This document shows, piece by piece, positions 54,726 through 63,660 of a DNA stretch of 64,000 nucleotides; within the stretch, counting starts at the first letter, position 1, and the number at the start of each line of letters is the position of its first letter. The stretch is from Rhizobium rhizogenes NBRC 13257 (GTDB lineage Bacteria; Pseudomonadota; Alphaproteobacteria; Rhizobiales; Rhizobiaceae), in NCBI RefSeq assembly GCF_000696095.1, contig NZ_BAYX01000005.1, forward strand, positions 310,001 through 374,000, written 5' to 3'. The notes under the pieces were generated by a model. It did not search any database, was not told where the DNA came from, and worked only from the letters and a program-made list of their open reading frames with translations. Made by a program: the position numbers and the translations under genes.

Positions 54726-54747
54726 TCATCATCGCGAAAGGAATCCC

Positions 54748-55101
54748 ATGTCCCTGCTGAAAACCATCGATCCCACGCCGTCCTTCGAGCCCAAGCAGTC
54801 CAAGGCCCTGCCGGAGCGGCTGATTTCGGGAGATCCATCCTTCAAGACCTGGGCCCAGGACAGCGCCCGCGACGGGATGATCAATACGGGCGTCTGGGAA
54901 GCGACCCCGGGCGAGAACCATTCTATCAAAGGTGAGACCTTCGAATTCTGCCATATCCTTCAGGGCGTCATCGAATTGACCGAGGAAGGCTGCGCACCGG
55001 TAACCTATCGCGCAGGCGACAGCTTCGTCATGAAGCCGGGCTACAAGGGCGTATGGCGGACGATAGAGACTGTTCGCAAGATCTACGTAACGGTGAGCTG
55101 A
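54748..55101 (+). CDS. Small cupin-domain protein
   Basis: A 117-residue single-domain cupin (DUF861/Cupin_3 type). The barrel shows FEFCHILQGVIELTEEG and YRAGDSFVMKPGYKGVWRTI. The start at 54748 has AAAGGA eight bases upstream; the longer reading to 54613 overlaps the previous gene and is rejected. Its stop shares bases with the next ATG (TGATG). Such proteins bind small polar ligands or serve as minor enzymes; the function here is not known. Confidence 0.88.
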   Translation: MSLLKTIDPTPSFEPKQSKALPERLISGDPSFKTWAQDSARDGMINTGVWEATPGENHSIKGETFEFCHILQGVIELTEEGCAPVTYRAGDSFVMKPGYKGVWRTIETVRKIYVTVS

Positions 55102-55238
55102 TGACGAGCCTCGCGGACCTTCCGGTCTTCGAGGCGCCGAATCTTGCACTGAAACGCCAAGGGCAAACGGGATATTCCATCGCGACATTGCAAGGACTCG
55201 ATGGAAACTGCCAGGACGCAGCCGATAGACTTGAGTGA
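55101..55238 (+). CDS. Tiny coupled ORF of 45 residues
   Basis: Starts at an ATG overlapping the cupin stop (TGATG) and reads MTSLADLPVFEAPNLALKRQ on to ADRLE, ending at TGA 55238 just before the aldehyde dehydrogenase. The overlap is the same coupling used elsewhere in this operon, which supports translation. No family recognised. It may be a small protein or a short leftover. Confidence 0.35.
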   Translation: MTSLADLPVFEAPNLALKRQGQTGYSIATLQGLDGNCQDAADRLE

Positions 55239-55258
55239 CCCTGCGGCAAGGAACAGCC

Positions 55259-56722
55259 ATGACCCTCAGTTTCGACCCAGATTCGCTCGAACTTCCAAGC
55301 GGACACTTCATCGATGGCCGCTATGTGGAGGCACGCGGCGAAATGGCCATGCGTCGCCCTTCGGACGGAGCGGTCTTTGCCGATTGTCCTATCGCCGGAA
55401 AGGATATCGTTGACCAGGCCGTCGCAGCGGCAAGCAAGGCGCTGAAGACGAGCGGCTGGGCGACCCTTCGGCCGCGCGAGCGGACCAAGGCCCTGGTGCG
55501 GTGGGCCGACCTCATGGAAGAGGAATTGGTGAAACTCGCGCGCCTGGAGGCGGTGTCCTCGACCCGCCCGATCGGCCAACTCATCGCCGGCGACGTCGCG
55601 ATCACCGCCGAGCAGATCCGCTTCTTTGCCGAATTCGCCGACAAAGAGGGCAGCGATCTGGTGCCGACCGACGGCAACAGCCTCGGCATGATCATGACCG
55701 AACCCTATGGCGTCGTCGGCGCGATCACACCCTGGAACTTCCCGATTTCCATGGCGGGCTGGAAGATCGGTCCTGCTCTGGCAGCCGGCAACGCCATCGT
55801 GCTCAAACCTTCCGAGATGACGCCATTCTCGACGCTTTATATGGCGGAGCTGTCGGTGCGCGCCGGCATTCCCGCCGGCCTGATCAACATCGTCCTCGGC
55901 GACGGCCCGACGACGGGTGCCGCGATCACCGGCCATCCCGGCATCGGCAAGATCAGCTTCACCGGCTCCACCGGCGCCGGGTCGGCGATCATGGAGAATA
56001 TCGCCCGCACCGGCGTAAAGCCGATGACGCTGGAATTGGGTGGCAAGAGCCCGCAGGTCGTCTTCGCCGATGCCGATCTCGATCTGGCCGCCGAGGCGAT
56101 TGCTCGCAACATTCTCTCCAATGCCGGGCAAGCCTGCGTCGCGGGCTCGCGCCTAATTGCTGAGCGCTCGATTGCCGAGCCTCTGGCGAAAGCGATCCTG
56201 ACACATATGCGCAATATCAAGCCCGGCCCAACCTGGGACGAGAGCAGCCAATATTCGCCGATCATTTCGGAGCGCCAGATCGGGCGGATCGACAGTCTTG
56301 TGCAGGCTGCCATCGACGCCGGAGCGGAGTGCCTGACCGGCGGCTCGCGGCTGGACCATCAGGGCTATTTCTATGCCCCGACGCTGCTTGCCGGCGTCGA
56401 CCAGACTTCGCCCGCCGTCACTGAGGAGATTTTCGGGCCAGTCCTGACATTGCAGACCTTCGAGACAGAAGAGGAAGCGCTTTTGCTTGCCGATCATCCG
56501 ACCTATGGGCTTGCGGCAGGGCTGTTCACGCGCGATCTTTCTCGCGCCGTTCGCGTCACACGCCAGCTCCAGGCGGGAACCATCTGGGTCAACCGCTACG
56601 GCCGTTCGCGCGATCATATTCTGCCGACCGGCGGCTATAAGAACTCCGGCATCGGCAAGGACCTCGGCCGCGACGCCTATCTCGCCAATCGTCGCAGCAA
56701 GTCCGTGCTGATCAACATTTGA
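55259..56722 (+). CDS. Aldehyde dehydrogenase family protein
   Basis: A 487-residue NAD(P)-dependent ALDH. Family motifs are TPWNFPISMAGWKIGPALAA, FTGSTGAGSAIM, catalytic Glu in LELGGKSPQVVFADADLD and catalytic Cys in NAGQACVAGSRL. ATG at 55259 has AAGGA six bases upstream; an in-frame GTG at 55235 overlaps the preceding small ORF. It should oxidise the aldehyde formed by the upstream oxidase to the acid. Confidence 0.94.
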   Translation: MTLSFDPDSLELPSGHFIDGRYVEARGEMAMRRPSDGAVFADCPIAGKDIVDQAVAAASKALKTSGWATLRPRERTKALVRWADLMEEELVKLARLEAVSSTRPIGQLIAGDVAITAEQIRFFAEFADKEGSDLVPTDGNSLGMIMTEPYGVVGAITPWNFPISMAGWKIGPALAAGNAIVLKPSEMTPFSTLYMAELSVRAGIPAGLINIVLGDGPTTGAAITGHPGIGKISFTGSTGAGSAIMENIARTGVKPMTLELGGKSPQVVFADADLDLAAEAIARNILSNAGQACVAGSRLIAERSIAEPLAKAILTHMRNIKPGPTWDESSQYSPIISERQIGRIDSLVQAAIDAGAECLTGGSRLDHQGYFYAPTLLAGVDQTSPAVTEEIFGPVLTLQTFETEEEALLLADHPTYGLAAGLFTRDLSRAVRVTRQLQAGTIWVNRYGRSRDHILPTGGYKNSGIGKDLGRDAYLANRRSKSVLINI

Positions 56723-56731
56723 GGACCTGAC

Positions 56732-57775
56732 ATGAAGACCTATAAAATTGCGCTCATCCCCGGAGACGGCATTGGCACGGACGTCATAGCCGCCGCATGG
56801 CAAGTCTTGGAGAAAGTAGCGGCCAAGGCGGGCTTCGGGCTTCAGCCAACCAGCTTCCCATGGTCCTGCGCCTATTACAAGGAAACCGGCGTGATGATGC
56901 CGGCCGATGGCATTGCGACGTTGCGCGGTTTCGACGCCATCCTGCTCGGCGCCGTCGGCTGGCCAGCCGAAGTCCCCGATTCCGTCTCCCTGCACGGCCT
57001 GCTGCTGCCGATCCGCAAGGCCTTCGAGCAATATGCCAATATCCGGCCACATCGTCTGTTGCCGGGCGTAGAAGGACCGCTGAAGGCCCGCGATTTCGAC
57101 ATCGTCTGCATTCGCGAGAACACCGAGGGCGAATATTCCGGCGCCGGCGGGCGCGTGCATCAGGGAACGGCCAACGAAGTCGCCGTCGAGACCTCGATCT
57201 TCACCAGGGTGGGCGTCGAGCGCATCCTGCGTTTCGGTTTCGAGCAGGCCCGCGCGCGGCGCGGAAAGCTCGCTTCCGTCACCAAGTCGAATGCGCAGAA
57301 ATATTCCATGGTGTTCTGGGACGAGATGACCGCGCGGCTGGCTGCCGAATATCCCGATGTCAGCGTCACGAACTACCATATCGACGCCATGGCGGCGCGC
57401 ATGGTGATGGCGCCGGAAAGCCTCGACGTCATCGTCGCCTCCAATCTGTTCGGCGATATCCTGACCGACCTTGGCGCCGCGATCCAGGGCGGCCTCGGCT
57501 TCGCGGCTTCCGCCAACCTCAACCCTGACCGCAGCGCGCCGTCGATGTTCGAGCCGGTGCACGGCTCCGCCCCCGATATCGCTCATCTCGGCATCGCCAA
57601 TCCGATCGCCGCGATCTGGTCGGCCGCGATGATGCTCGATCATCTCGGTGAAAAGGCAGCCTCGGCCGAGATCATGCATGCCATCTCCGCTGTGACAGAG
57701 GCCGGTATCGGCACGGTTCCCGGCAAGGACAAGACCGACGCAATCACCTATGCTGTGCTGAACGCACTCGCCTGA
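56732..57775 (+). CDS. Tartrate/isopropylmalate dehydrogenase family (TtuC-like)
   Basis: A 347-residue decarboxylating dehydrogenase of the isocitrate/isopropylmalate family. Features: IALIPGDGIGTDVIAAAWQV, VCIRENTEGEYSGAGGRVHQ (Arg/Asn/Glu substrate site), the Lys-Tyr pair in TKSNAQKYSMVFWDE, DAMAARMVMAPESLDVIVA and the NAD pocket FEPVHGSAPDIAHLGIANP. Most like tartrate dehydrogenase/decarboxylase or D-malate dehydrogenase. It would turn a beta-hydroxyacid into a 2-oxoacid plus CO2. Ten bases after the ALDH gene. Confidence 0.9.
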   Translation: MKTYKIALIPGDGIGTDVIAAAWQVLEKVAAKAGFGLQPTSFPWSCAYYKETGVMMPADGIATLRGFDAILLGAVGWPAEVPDSVSLHGLLLPIRKAFEQYANIRPHRLLPGVEGPLKARDFDIVCIRENTEGEYSGAGGRVHQGTANEVAVETSIFTRVGVERILRFGFEQARARRGKLASVTKSNAQKYSMVFWDEMTARLAAEYPDVSVTNYHIDAMAARMVMAPESLDVIVASNLFGDILTDLGAAIQGGLGFAASANLNPDRSAPSMFEPVHGSAPDIAHLGIANPIAAIWSAAMMLDHLGEKAASAEIMHAISAVTEAGIGTVPGKDKTDAITYAVLNALA

Positions 57776-57795
57776 ACGACAAGGAAGCGACACTA

Positions 57796-59250
57796 ATGGA
57801 CCTCAAGGACAAGAGCCTGTTTCGCCAGCAAGGCCTGATCGATGGAAGCTGGCGCGACGCCGCCTCCGGCAAGACTGTCGACGTTATCGATCCTGCCTCG
57901 CAGGCCGTGATGGGCACCGTTCCCGATATGGACGGAGCTGAAACCCGCGCCGCCATCGACGCCGCCAATGCCGCCTTCCCGGCCTGGCGCGAAAAGACCC
58001 ATGCCGAGCGCGCCTTGCTGCTCGAAGCCTGGTTCGATCTGATGATCGAGAATTGCGACGATCTCGGCTTGATCCTGACGACCGAGCAGGGCAAGCCGCT
58101 CGCCGAAGCATGTGGCGAAATTCGCTACGGCGCTTCCTTCGTCAAGTGGTTCGCCGAGGAAGCACGCCGCATCAACGGCACGACTATCCCCTCGCCGACC
58201 CGCGACCGGCGCATCGTCGTCCTCAAGCAACCGGTCGGCGTCTGCGGCATCATCACGCCCTGGAACTTCCCGAATGCGATGATCACCCGCAAGGTGGCGC
58301 CGGCACTGGCCGCCGGCTGTACCGTTGTCATCAAGCCCTCCGACTTCACGCCCTATTCGGCGCTGGCGCTTGGCGTTCTGGCCGAACGCGCCGGCATTCC
58401 GGCCGGCGTCATCAACATCGTCACCGGCATGCCTACCGAAATCGGCAACGAGTTGATGCACAACGAAACGGTGCGCAAGATCTCGTTCACCGGCTCGACC
58501 CGCGTCGGCGCGCTCCTCATGCGCGGCGCGGCCGATAGCATCAAGCGGCTGAGCCTCGAACTCGGCGGCAACGCACCCTTTATCGTTTTCGATGATGCGG
58601 ATCTCGATCTCGCCGTCGAAGGCGCCATTGCCTCCAAATTCCGCAATGGCGGCCAGACCTGCGTCTGCTCCAACCGCATCCTGGTGCAGGACGGCGTCTA
58701 TGACGCCTTTGCCGACAAGCTTGCGGCTCGCGTTTCAGCCATGAAGGTCGGCCCGGGCACGCAGGCTGGCGTCGATATCGGTCCGATGATCAACGCGGCC
58801 GCCATCGACAAGATTGAGCGCCACGTCAGCGACGCCGTCGAAAAGGGCGCGACGATCATCGCCAAGGCTTCAAACCTGCCGGAAGGCCGTCAATATGCCG
58901 CCCCGGTCGTGCTCTCGGGCGCAACCACCGACATGCTGCTTGCCAGCGAAGAGACCTTCGGACCGGTCGCACCGCTCTTCCGCTTCAAGACCGACGACGA
59001 GGCGATTGCGATCGCCAACGGCACGCCGTTCGGATTGGCCGCCTATTTTTACACCGAAAGCCTCAAGCGCTCCTGGGCGGTCGGCGAAGCACTGGAATTC
59101 GGCATGGTTGGCCTCAACACCGGCGCCATTTCCACCGAAGTCGCCCCGTTCGGTGGCGTTAAGCAATCCGGACTTGGACGCGAAGGCTCGCAATACGGCA
59201 TCGAGGAATATCTCGAGATGAAGACCTTCCACATTGGCGGGCTTGCCTGA
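57796..59250 (+). CDS. gabD: NAD(P)-dependent succinate-semialdehyde dehydrogenase
   Basis: A 484-residue ALDH of the GabD class. NADP pocket TPWNFPNAMITRKVAPALAA and SFTGSTRVGALLMRG, catalytic Glu in LELGGNAPFIVFDDADLD and Cys in GGQTCVCSNRILVQ. It should oxidise succinate semialdehyde (or glutarate semialdehyde) to the diacid entering the citric acid cycle. The last gene of the plus-strand operon. A 4-aminobutyrate-type intermediate would also connect it with the class III aminotransferase at 63661. Confidence 0.93.
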   Translation: MDLKDKSLFRQQGLIDGSWRDAASGKTVDVIDPASQAVMGTVPDMDGAETRAAIDAANAAFPAWREKTHAERALLLEAWFDLMIENCDDLGLILTTEQGKPLAEACGEIRYGASFVKWFAEEARRINGTTIPSPTRDRRIVVLKQPVGVCGIITPWNFPNAMITRKVAPALAAGCTVVIKPSDFTPYSALALGVLAERAGIPAGVINIVTGMPTEIGNELMHNETVRKISFTGSTRVGALLMRGAADSIKRLSLELGGNAPFIVFDDADLDLAVEGAIASKFRNGGQTCVCSNRILVQDGVYDAFADKLAARVSAMKVGPGTQAGVDIGPMINAAAIDKIERHVSDAVEKGATIIAKASNLPEGRQYAAPVVLSGATTDMLLASEETFGPVAPLFRFKTDDEAIAIANGTPFGLAAYFYTESLKRSWAVGEALEFGMVGLNTGAISTEVAPFGGVKQSGLGREGSQYGIEEYLEMKTFHIGGLA

Positions 59251-59258
59251 CATATCAG

Positions 59259-59288
59259 CAAAAAAGGGCGGCGGCGGAAGCCGCGCCC
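59259..59288 (-). terminator. Terminator after the TetR gene
   Basis: An imperfect GC-rich stem (59266-59275 with about 59280-59288, GGAA loop, one bulge) has six A residues on its left, which read as a U-run on the minus strand. It lies between the convergent gabD and tetR-type gene ends. Confidence 0.65.
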
Positions 59289-59339
59289 TAAACTGACTTG
59301 CAGAACGGACATCGTAGCAACTTCTTTGCCAGCAGAAGT

Positions 59340-59930
59340 TCACGCCTTCATAAGAAGACCCGAAGCTAAGGCTTGGAAGGTCTCGACAGCCCTAGGCAGT
59401 ACATGCTGCGGATCATCGCTGGCAGCGACCCAGAGAGCGGCATTGAGCGCAGCGCCACTGAGAAGCCGGGCGGCGGCCTCAGCGTCAACCGGCTTGAGGG
59501 TCTCCTGAGCGATAAGACGCTCCACTGTCTGCTTGGTTGCTTGAAGACAGCTGCTTTGACTGGGCCATTTTGACGGATCCCCCAACACGGCAGGTCCGTC
59601 GAGCAGAACAATGCGTTGGACCTCCGGAACAAGCGCCATCTCGATATAGGCCGCCCCTTCGGCAAGCAGCCCCTTCCAATCATCGCCCGCGAGAACGCCG
59701 ATCTCTTGGGCGCGCGACGCCATTTCCGAGTCGATCTGATCGACAACCGCCGCCAGAAGCCCGCGCTTGTCACCGAAATTATGGTAGAGCGCGCCCCGTG
59801 TCAGACCGACTTCGGCGGTCAACTCGTCCATCGAGGCGGCCGAATATCCTTTTTCGGCGAAGGCCTTTCGTGCGGCCGCGATCAGTTTGGCACGGTTCTC
59901 CTCCATCGTCTCAACACGTCGTTTGGCCAT
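59340..59930 (-). CDS. TetR-family regulator
   Basis: A 196-residue repressor. The N-terminal HTH (about 10-58) has RAKLIAAARKAFAEKGYSAA and GLTRGALYHNFGDKRGLLAA; the C-terminal ligand domain includes VPEVQRIVLLDGPAVLGDPS. Divergent from the ridA-type gene at 60096. Three palindromic sites in the shared promoter region (59946-60010) are strong operator candidates, the first 16 bases before its own ATG, so autorepression is likely. Confidence 0.93.
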   Translation of the reverse strand: MAKRRVETMEENRAKLIAAARKAFAEKGYSAASMDELTAEVGLTRGALYHNFGDKRGLLAAVVDQIDSEMASRAQEIGVLAGDDWKGLLAEGAAYIEMALVPEVQRIVLLDGPAVLGDPSKWPSQSSCLQATKQTVERLIAQETLKPVDAEAAARLLSGAALNAALWVAASDDPQHVLPRAVETFQALASGLLMKA

Positions 59931-59945
59931 CTTGCCCTCAATTTC

Positions 59946-60010
59946 ATATACGCCGCGTATATCAATTTGACATACGAGCCGTATATGGTTATTTCACATA
60001 CGCACCGTAT
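59946..60010. promoter_or_regulatory. Three ATACG-N3-CGTAT operators between tetR and ridA
   Basis: Copy 1 (59946-59962) is ATATACG-CCG-CGTATAT, copy 2 has core ATACG-AGC-CGTAT (59972-59984), copy 3 has core ATACG-CAC-CGTAT (59998-60010). Centres are 24 and 26 bases apart. The repeated palindrome in a divergent tetR promoter is typical of TetR operators. Binding is inferred. Confidence 0.8.
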
Positions 60011-60095
60011 ATCAGATGATGCAGCAGCCTGTGAAGCTCACAGTTCTCGCTGCGCTTGTCTGTCGGCCGTCAACGTCGATGAAGAAAGATCAGGA

Positions 60096-60494
60096 ATGAC
60101 CAAACGCGAAGCAATCTTCCCCGCCAACCAGCATGCCCTTTACGAGGAACATGGGTATTCCGCCGCTATTCGGTCCGGTGATCTTCTGTTCGTGTCGGGG
60201 CAAGTCGGCAGTCGTTCCGATGGGACGCCCGAACCCGATTTCGAACACCAGGTCCGGTTGGCCTTCGAAAACCTCAAAGCAACGCTGGATGCGGCGGGCT
60301 GCACGCTTGATGATATCGTTGATGTAACGACATTTCACACCGATCCAGAAAACCAGTTTCCGACAATCATGGCCGTGAAACAGACGGTTTTCAGTGAGCC
60401 TCCTTATCCGAACTGGACCGCGATCGGCGTAAACTGGCTCGCCGGCTTCGACTTCGAAATCAAGATCATTGCCCGCATCCCAGCAAAGGCGTGA
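60096..60494 (+). CDS. RidA-family reactive-enamine deaminase
   Basis: A 132-residue protein of the RidA/YjgF family: GYSAAIRSGDLLFVSGQVGS, FENLKATLDAAGCTLDDIVD and PYPNWTAIGVNWLAGFDFEI cover the usual beta-barrel with the hydrophobic active-site lip; the canonical Arg near residue 105 is replaced in the usual IARIP end (IKIIARIPAKA), which still keeps one Arg. Members hydrolyse enamine/imine intermediates from amine oxidation or PLP enzymes, which fits neighbouring oxidases and aminotransferase. The true start is 60096; upstream frames are non-coding. Confidence 0.88.
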   Translation: MTKREAIFPANQHALYEEHGYSAAIRSGDLLFVSGQVGSRSDGTPEPDFEHQVRLAFENLKATLDAAGCTLDDIVDVTTFHTDPENQFPTIMAVKQTVFSEPPYPNWTAIGVNWLAGFDFEIKIIARIPAKA

Positions 60495-60510
60495 TTCTGA
60501 AAATCCCCGG

Positions 60511-61788
60511 CTATTGGAATCGGTCGAGCGTCTTGTAATAGGCGCCGACCAGCGGCAGGAACCAGGGCTTGCCGAAATGGCCCGGGACGGCAGGCCAGGC
60601 GAGATCCTTGAGCGGATTGCGATCCGTCTTGCCCAGGATGGCATCGGCTATCATCATGCCCATATGCGTTGCCATCTGCGCGCCGTGGCCGGAGTAGCCC
60701 ATCGCGTACCACAACCCATCGACATGACCGGCGCGTGGGAAACGGTCCTTGGTCATGTCGACCAGACCGCCCCAGCAATAATCGATCTCGACTTTGGCCA
60801 GATGCGGAAAGATCTCGGCAAGGCCGGCTCGCAGGATTTCGCCACTCTTGCCGTCAGAGCGCTGATCCGACGTCGCGGAAAAGCGTGCCCGGCCGCCGAA
60901 TATCAGACGATTGTCCGGCGCAAGCCGGAAATAATTGCCGATATTGAGCGAGGTGACGCAGGTGCGGTTGCCGGGCATGGTGGCGGCGACCTCAGCCTCG
61001 GTCAGTGGACGCGTGGCGATGATGAAGCTGCCAACGGAGATGATACGTCGGCGGAAATAGCTGAAAACGCTGGGAGTATAGGCGCCCGTCGCCAGGAAGA
61101 CGTTATCGGCCGAAACCTTGCCGCGGGCGGTCGTCAATTCATGCCGGCCGCCATTGACCTTCCTGTCGGTCACAGCGGCGTTCTCGAAGATCGTGGCCCC
61201 ATGACGAACCGCAGCCTCGGCAAGGCCGACCACATAGCGCCCCATATGCATCATGGCACTCTTCTTGGAGAGCATCGCCCCGTGAAACGCGGTAGATCCG
61301 ACTTCCCTTTTAAGATCATCAGCCGTCAGCAGCGCGGTATCCGGATCAATTTCGCGATTGACCGCTTCGAAATTCTTGGCGATCCCCTCGAAATGCGCCG
61401 GCTTGGATGCGAGCTTCAGCTTTCCAGCACGGCGGAAATTGCAGTCGATCGCCTCCTCGGTAACGATCCGCTCGACCGTATCGACGGCATCGTCAAAGGC
61501 GCGATAAAGCGCCTTCGCGCGCTCGACTCCGAGCTCGGCCTTGGCGGAGATGAAGCTGTGGGCGAGGCCGTTGTTGAGATGGCCGCCATTGCGGCCGGAC
61601 GCGCCGGAACCGACCGTGCCTGCCTCCAGCACGACCACCTTCGCGCCAGCCTTGGCGAGCTGGAGTGCTGCCCCCAACCCGGTAAAGCCGCCGCCGATCA
61701 CCGCGACGTCGTAGTGACCTTCAAGCGGCGCCGTGCTCTGCTTCTCGAAGCGCGGGGCGGTGTCGTGCCAGTAGGACTTGAATTGCAT
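60511..61788 (-). CDS. FAD-dependent amine oxidase, PuuB-like
   Basis: A 425-residue DAO-family flavoprotein: DVAVIGGGFTGLGAALQLAK, ASGRNGGHLNNG, GKVSADNVFLATGAY and YCWGGLVDMTKDRFPRAGHV with GYSGHGAQMATHMG near the end. This resembles gamma-glutamylputrescine oxidase and other amine oxidases. The ATG at 61788 has GAGGAGG six bases upstream. It is convergent with ridA (16 bases apart) and 13 bases after the haloacid dehalogenase gene on the same strand. Confidence 0.9.
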   Translation of the reverse strand: MQFKSYWHDTAPRFEKQSTAPLEGHYDVAVIGGGFTGLGAALQLAKAGAKVVVLEAGTVGSGASGRNGGHLNNGLAHSFISAKAELGVERAKALYRAFDDAVDTVERIVTEEAIDCNFRRAGKLKLASKPAHFEGIAKNFEAVNREIDPDTALLTADDLKREVGSTAFHGAMLSKKSAMMHMGRYVVGLAEAAVRHGATIFENAAVTDRKVNGGRHELTTARGKVSADNVFLATGAYTPSVFSYFRRRIISVGSFIIATRPLTEAEVAATMPGNRTCVTSLNIGNYFRLAPDNRLIFGGRARFSATSDQRSDGKSGEILRAGLAEIFPHLAKVEIDYCWGGLVDMTKDRFPRAGHVDGLWYAMGYSGHGAQMATHMGMMIADAILGKTDRNPLKDLAWPAVPGHFGKPWFLPLVGAYYKTLDRFQ

Positions 61789-61801
61789 GACGGCCTCCTC
61801 G

Positions 61802-62470
61802 TCAGAGCCCGACAACGCCGGGCAGGCCGGAGATATCCTTGATCTCGGTATATTCATAGTAGGGGTTGGCGGGCTCGTGACCGCGGTTGACCCAGACCTT
61901 GTGCTTGATGCCGAGATCGTAGGCCGACATCAGGTCGTAGCGGAAGGACGAGGAGCAATGCATCACGTCTTCCGGATTGCAGCCCAGCATGTCGAACATA
62001 TATTCGAACGCCTTGAAGCGCGGCTTGTAGGCATTAGCCTGCTGCGCGGTAAAGACGGCATGGAACGGTGCGCCGAGCTTTTCGACATTGTGCATGATCT
62101 GCTCGTTCATCGCGTTCGAGAGGATCACCAGCGGAATTTCCTTGGCGACCTTGGCAAGTCCGGCCGGAACGTCGGCATGCGGTCCCCAGCTCGGCACTGT
62201 CTCATAGATGGAGCGGGCATCCTCGTCGCGGAAGGTGACGCCATTCTTGCGGCAGGTGCGTTCGACGGCGTTGTGAAGCACTTCATTATAGGGTTTCCAG
62301 TCTCCGAGAATCTCGTCGAGCCGGTAGGCAGCGAAATTCTTGATGAACTGGGCCATGCGTGGCTGGTCGAGCTGTTCGCCGTAAATCTTCTGGGCGGCCT
62401 CGGCCATCTGGAAATTCGTCAGAGTGCCGTAGCAATCGAAGGTGATGTATTTCGGCCGGAACGTCGTCAT
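61802..62470 (-). CDS. Type II haloacid dehalogenase (HAD superfamily)
   Basis: A 222-residue HAD protein. The nucleophile Asp is in ITFDCYGTLTNFQ, motif II Ser/Asn in LVILSNAMNEQIM and the C-terminal Lys/Asp in NAYKPRFKAFEYMF and HCSSSFRYDLMSAYDLGIKH. It matches 2-haloacid dehalogenase type II proteins, though many have unrelated hydrolase or phosphatase roles. The start at 62470 has AAGGATCC upstream; longer readings to 62524 are rejected. Co-transcribed with the amine oxidase. Confidence 0.9.
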   Translation of the reverse strand: MTTFRPKYITFDCYGTLTNFQMAEAAQKIYGEQLDQPRMAQFIKNFAAYRLDEILGDWKPYNEVLHNAVERTCRKNGVTFRDEDARSIYETVPSWGPHADVPAGLAKVAKEIPLVILSNAMNEQIMHNVEKLGAPFHAVFTAQQANAYKPRFKAFEYMFDMLGCNPEDVMHCSSSFRYDLMSAYDLGIKHKVWVNRGHEPANPYYEYTEIKDISGLPGVVGL

Positions 62471-62809
62471 GTCTTGGATCCTTGCAGGGTGCCGCGCAGG
62501 CGCTTGATGATATGAAGACATCATAGGCAGCCTTTCTCCATCGGTTCACCGCATTTGCGCCGCCGCGAAGCAGAATGTTTTGTATCCGCGCTCCGCTTTG
62601 GCAGAGAGTTGCGCACCTGACCCTCCGGTATTGCCGATAACCGGGCAATAAGAGGCTCAAAAGCACCCCATCGGCTTAAATGACCAGCATAAGATGCGGC
62701 GGGCATGCCGGCGAACGGTGAAAGATATTGCCGGAATGCTTTCGTCGGGACGATCTTCTTCCATTGCGGGTCTATCAAAAAGGAAAGCAACGAACGGGAG
62801 ACACAGCCT
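62471..62809. other. Divergent intergenic region
   Basis: About 340 bases between the dehalogenase (minus) and the second GNAT gene (plus). An in-frame ATG at 62705 could start the GNAT gene, but alignment with its paralogue ends at the GTG start. No palindrome or terminator was found. Confidence 0.45.
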
Positions 62810-63649
62810 GTGCAGGCAACCGCGATCGACCTTCGCCCCCTCGACCACTCTCACCTTCAATCGGCGCTGGCACTGTCACGCCAAGCCGGCTGGCCGCACC
62901 GTTTGGAGGAATGGCAGATGCTGCTGGAGCTCAGCAACGGCCTCGTGGCTATCGAGAACGAAAAAGTCGTCGGGACGATCTTCGCCACCCCCTATGGCGA
63001 CGAGATTGCGACGATCAACATGGTGATCGTCGATGAATCGATGCGTGGACGCGGCATTGGCCGGCGCATCATGCAGGCGGCTCTCGATATCGTCGGCGAG
63101 CGCGAATGCCGGCTGGTGGCGACCGCCGACGGTCTGCCGCTTTACGAGAGCCTCGGCTTCCGGAAGACAGGCACAATCGTCCAGCACCAGGGAATGCTTG
63201 CCGCCTGCACCGCACCGGAGACGGTCGAATGGGCGACTGGGGCCGATCTCGATGAGGTCGTAGCTCTCGATCGCGTCGCCTATCCTGCGGATCGCAGTGG
63301 GCTCATCCAGAGCTTATTTCGGGCGGGCCGACTGGCAGTTCTGCGCGAATCGGGAGTGATTCACGGTTATGCTGCCTGGCGGCCTTTCGGTCGCGGCGAG
63401 CTCTGCGGTCCGGTGATCGCGGAGACTGCCCAGGCTGCGGAAGACCTCCTCCGCTTCCTGTTCGCGGCCCGGCCCGGTGTCTTCATGCGCGTCGATACCG
63501 GGGTCGAAACCGGCCTTGCTTCGTTCCTGACTGAGCACGGCCTTACCCATGTCGGCGGCGGCATTTCGATGCGCCGGACACCCTCGTCCGCTTCATCACC
63601 CGTTCCAAGCGTTCACACATTTGCCCTGGCCAGCCAGGCTTTAGGCTGA
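62810..63649 (+). CDS. Tandem-GNAT acetyltransferase (second of two paralogues)
   Basis: A 279-residue protein with two GNAT-like halves: ALALSRQAGWPHRLEEWQML, MVIVDESMRGRGIGRRIMQA (complete R/Q-x-x-G-x-G/A acetyl-CoA loop), YESLGFR, and a second half up to FALASQALG. The GTG at 62810 is chosen because CGGGAG lies nine bases upstream and the alignment with the paralogue at 50064-50963 starts there; an ATG at 62705 adds 35 poorly matching residues. It is 11 bases upstream of the class III aminotransferase, so the two are likely co-expressed. Confidence 0.88.
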   Translation: MQATAIDLRPLDHSHLQSALALSRQAGWPHRLEEWQMLLELSNGLVAIENEKVVGTIFATPYGDEIATINMVIVDESMRGRGIGRRIMQAALDIVGERECRLVATADGLPLYESLGFRKTGTIVQHQGMLAACTAPETVEWATGADLDEVVALDRVAYPADRSGLIQSLFRAGRLAVLRESGVIHGYAAWRPFGRGELCGPVIAETAQAAEDLLRFLFAARPGVFMRVDTGVETGLASFLTEHGLTHVGGGISMRRTPSSASSPVPSVHTFALASQALG

Positions 63650-63660
63650 AGAGAGATATC

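Noticed and set aside
56153..57793. 546-residue minus-strand ORF
   Set aside because: A GC-rich shadow opposite the ALDH and TtuC-like genes with no domain of its own.
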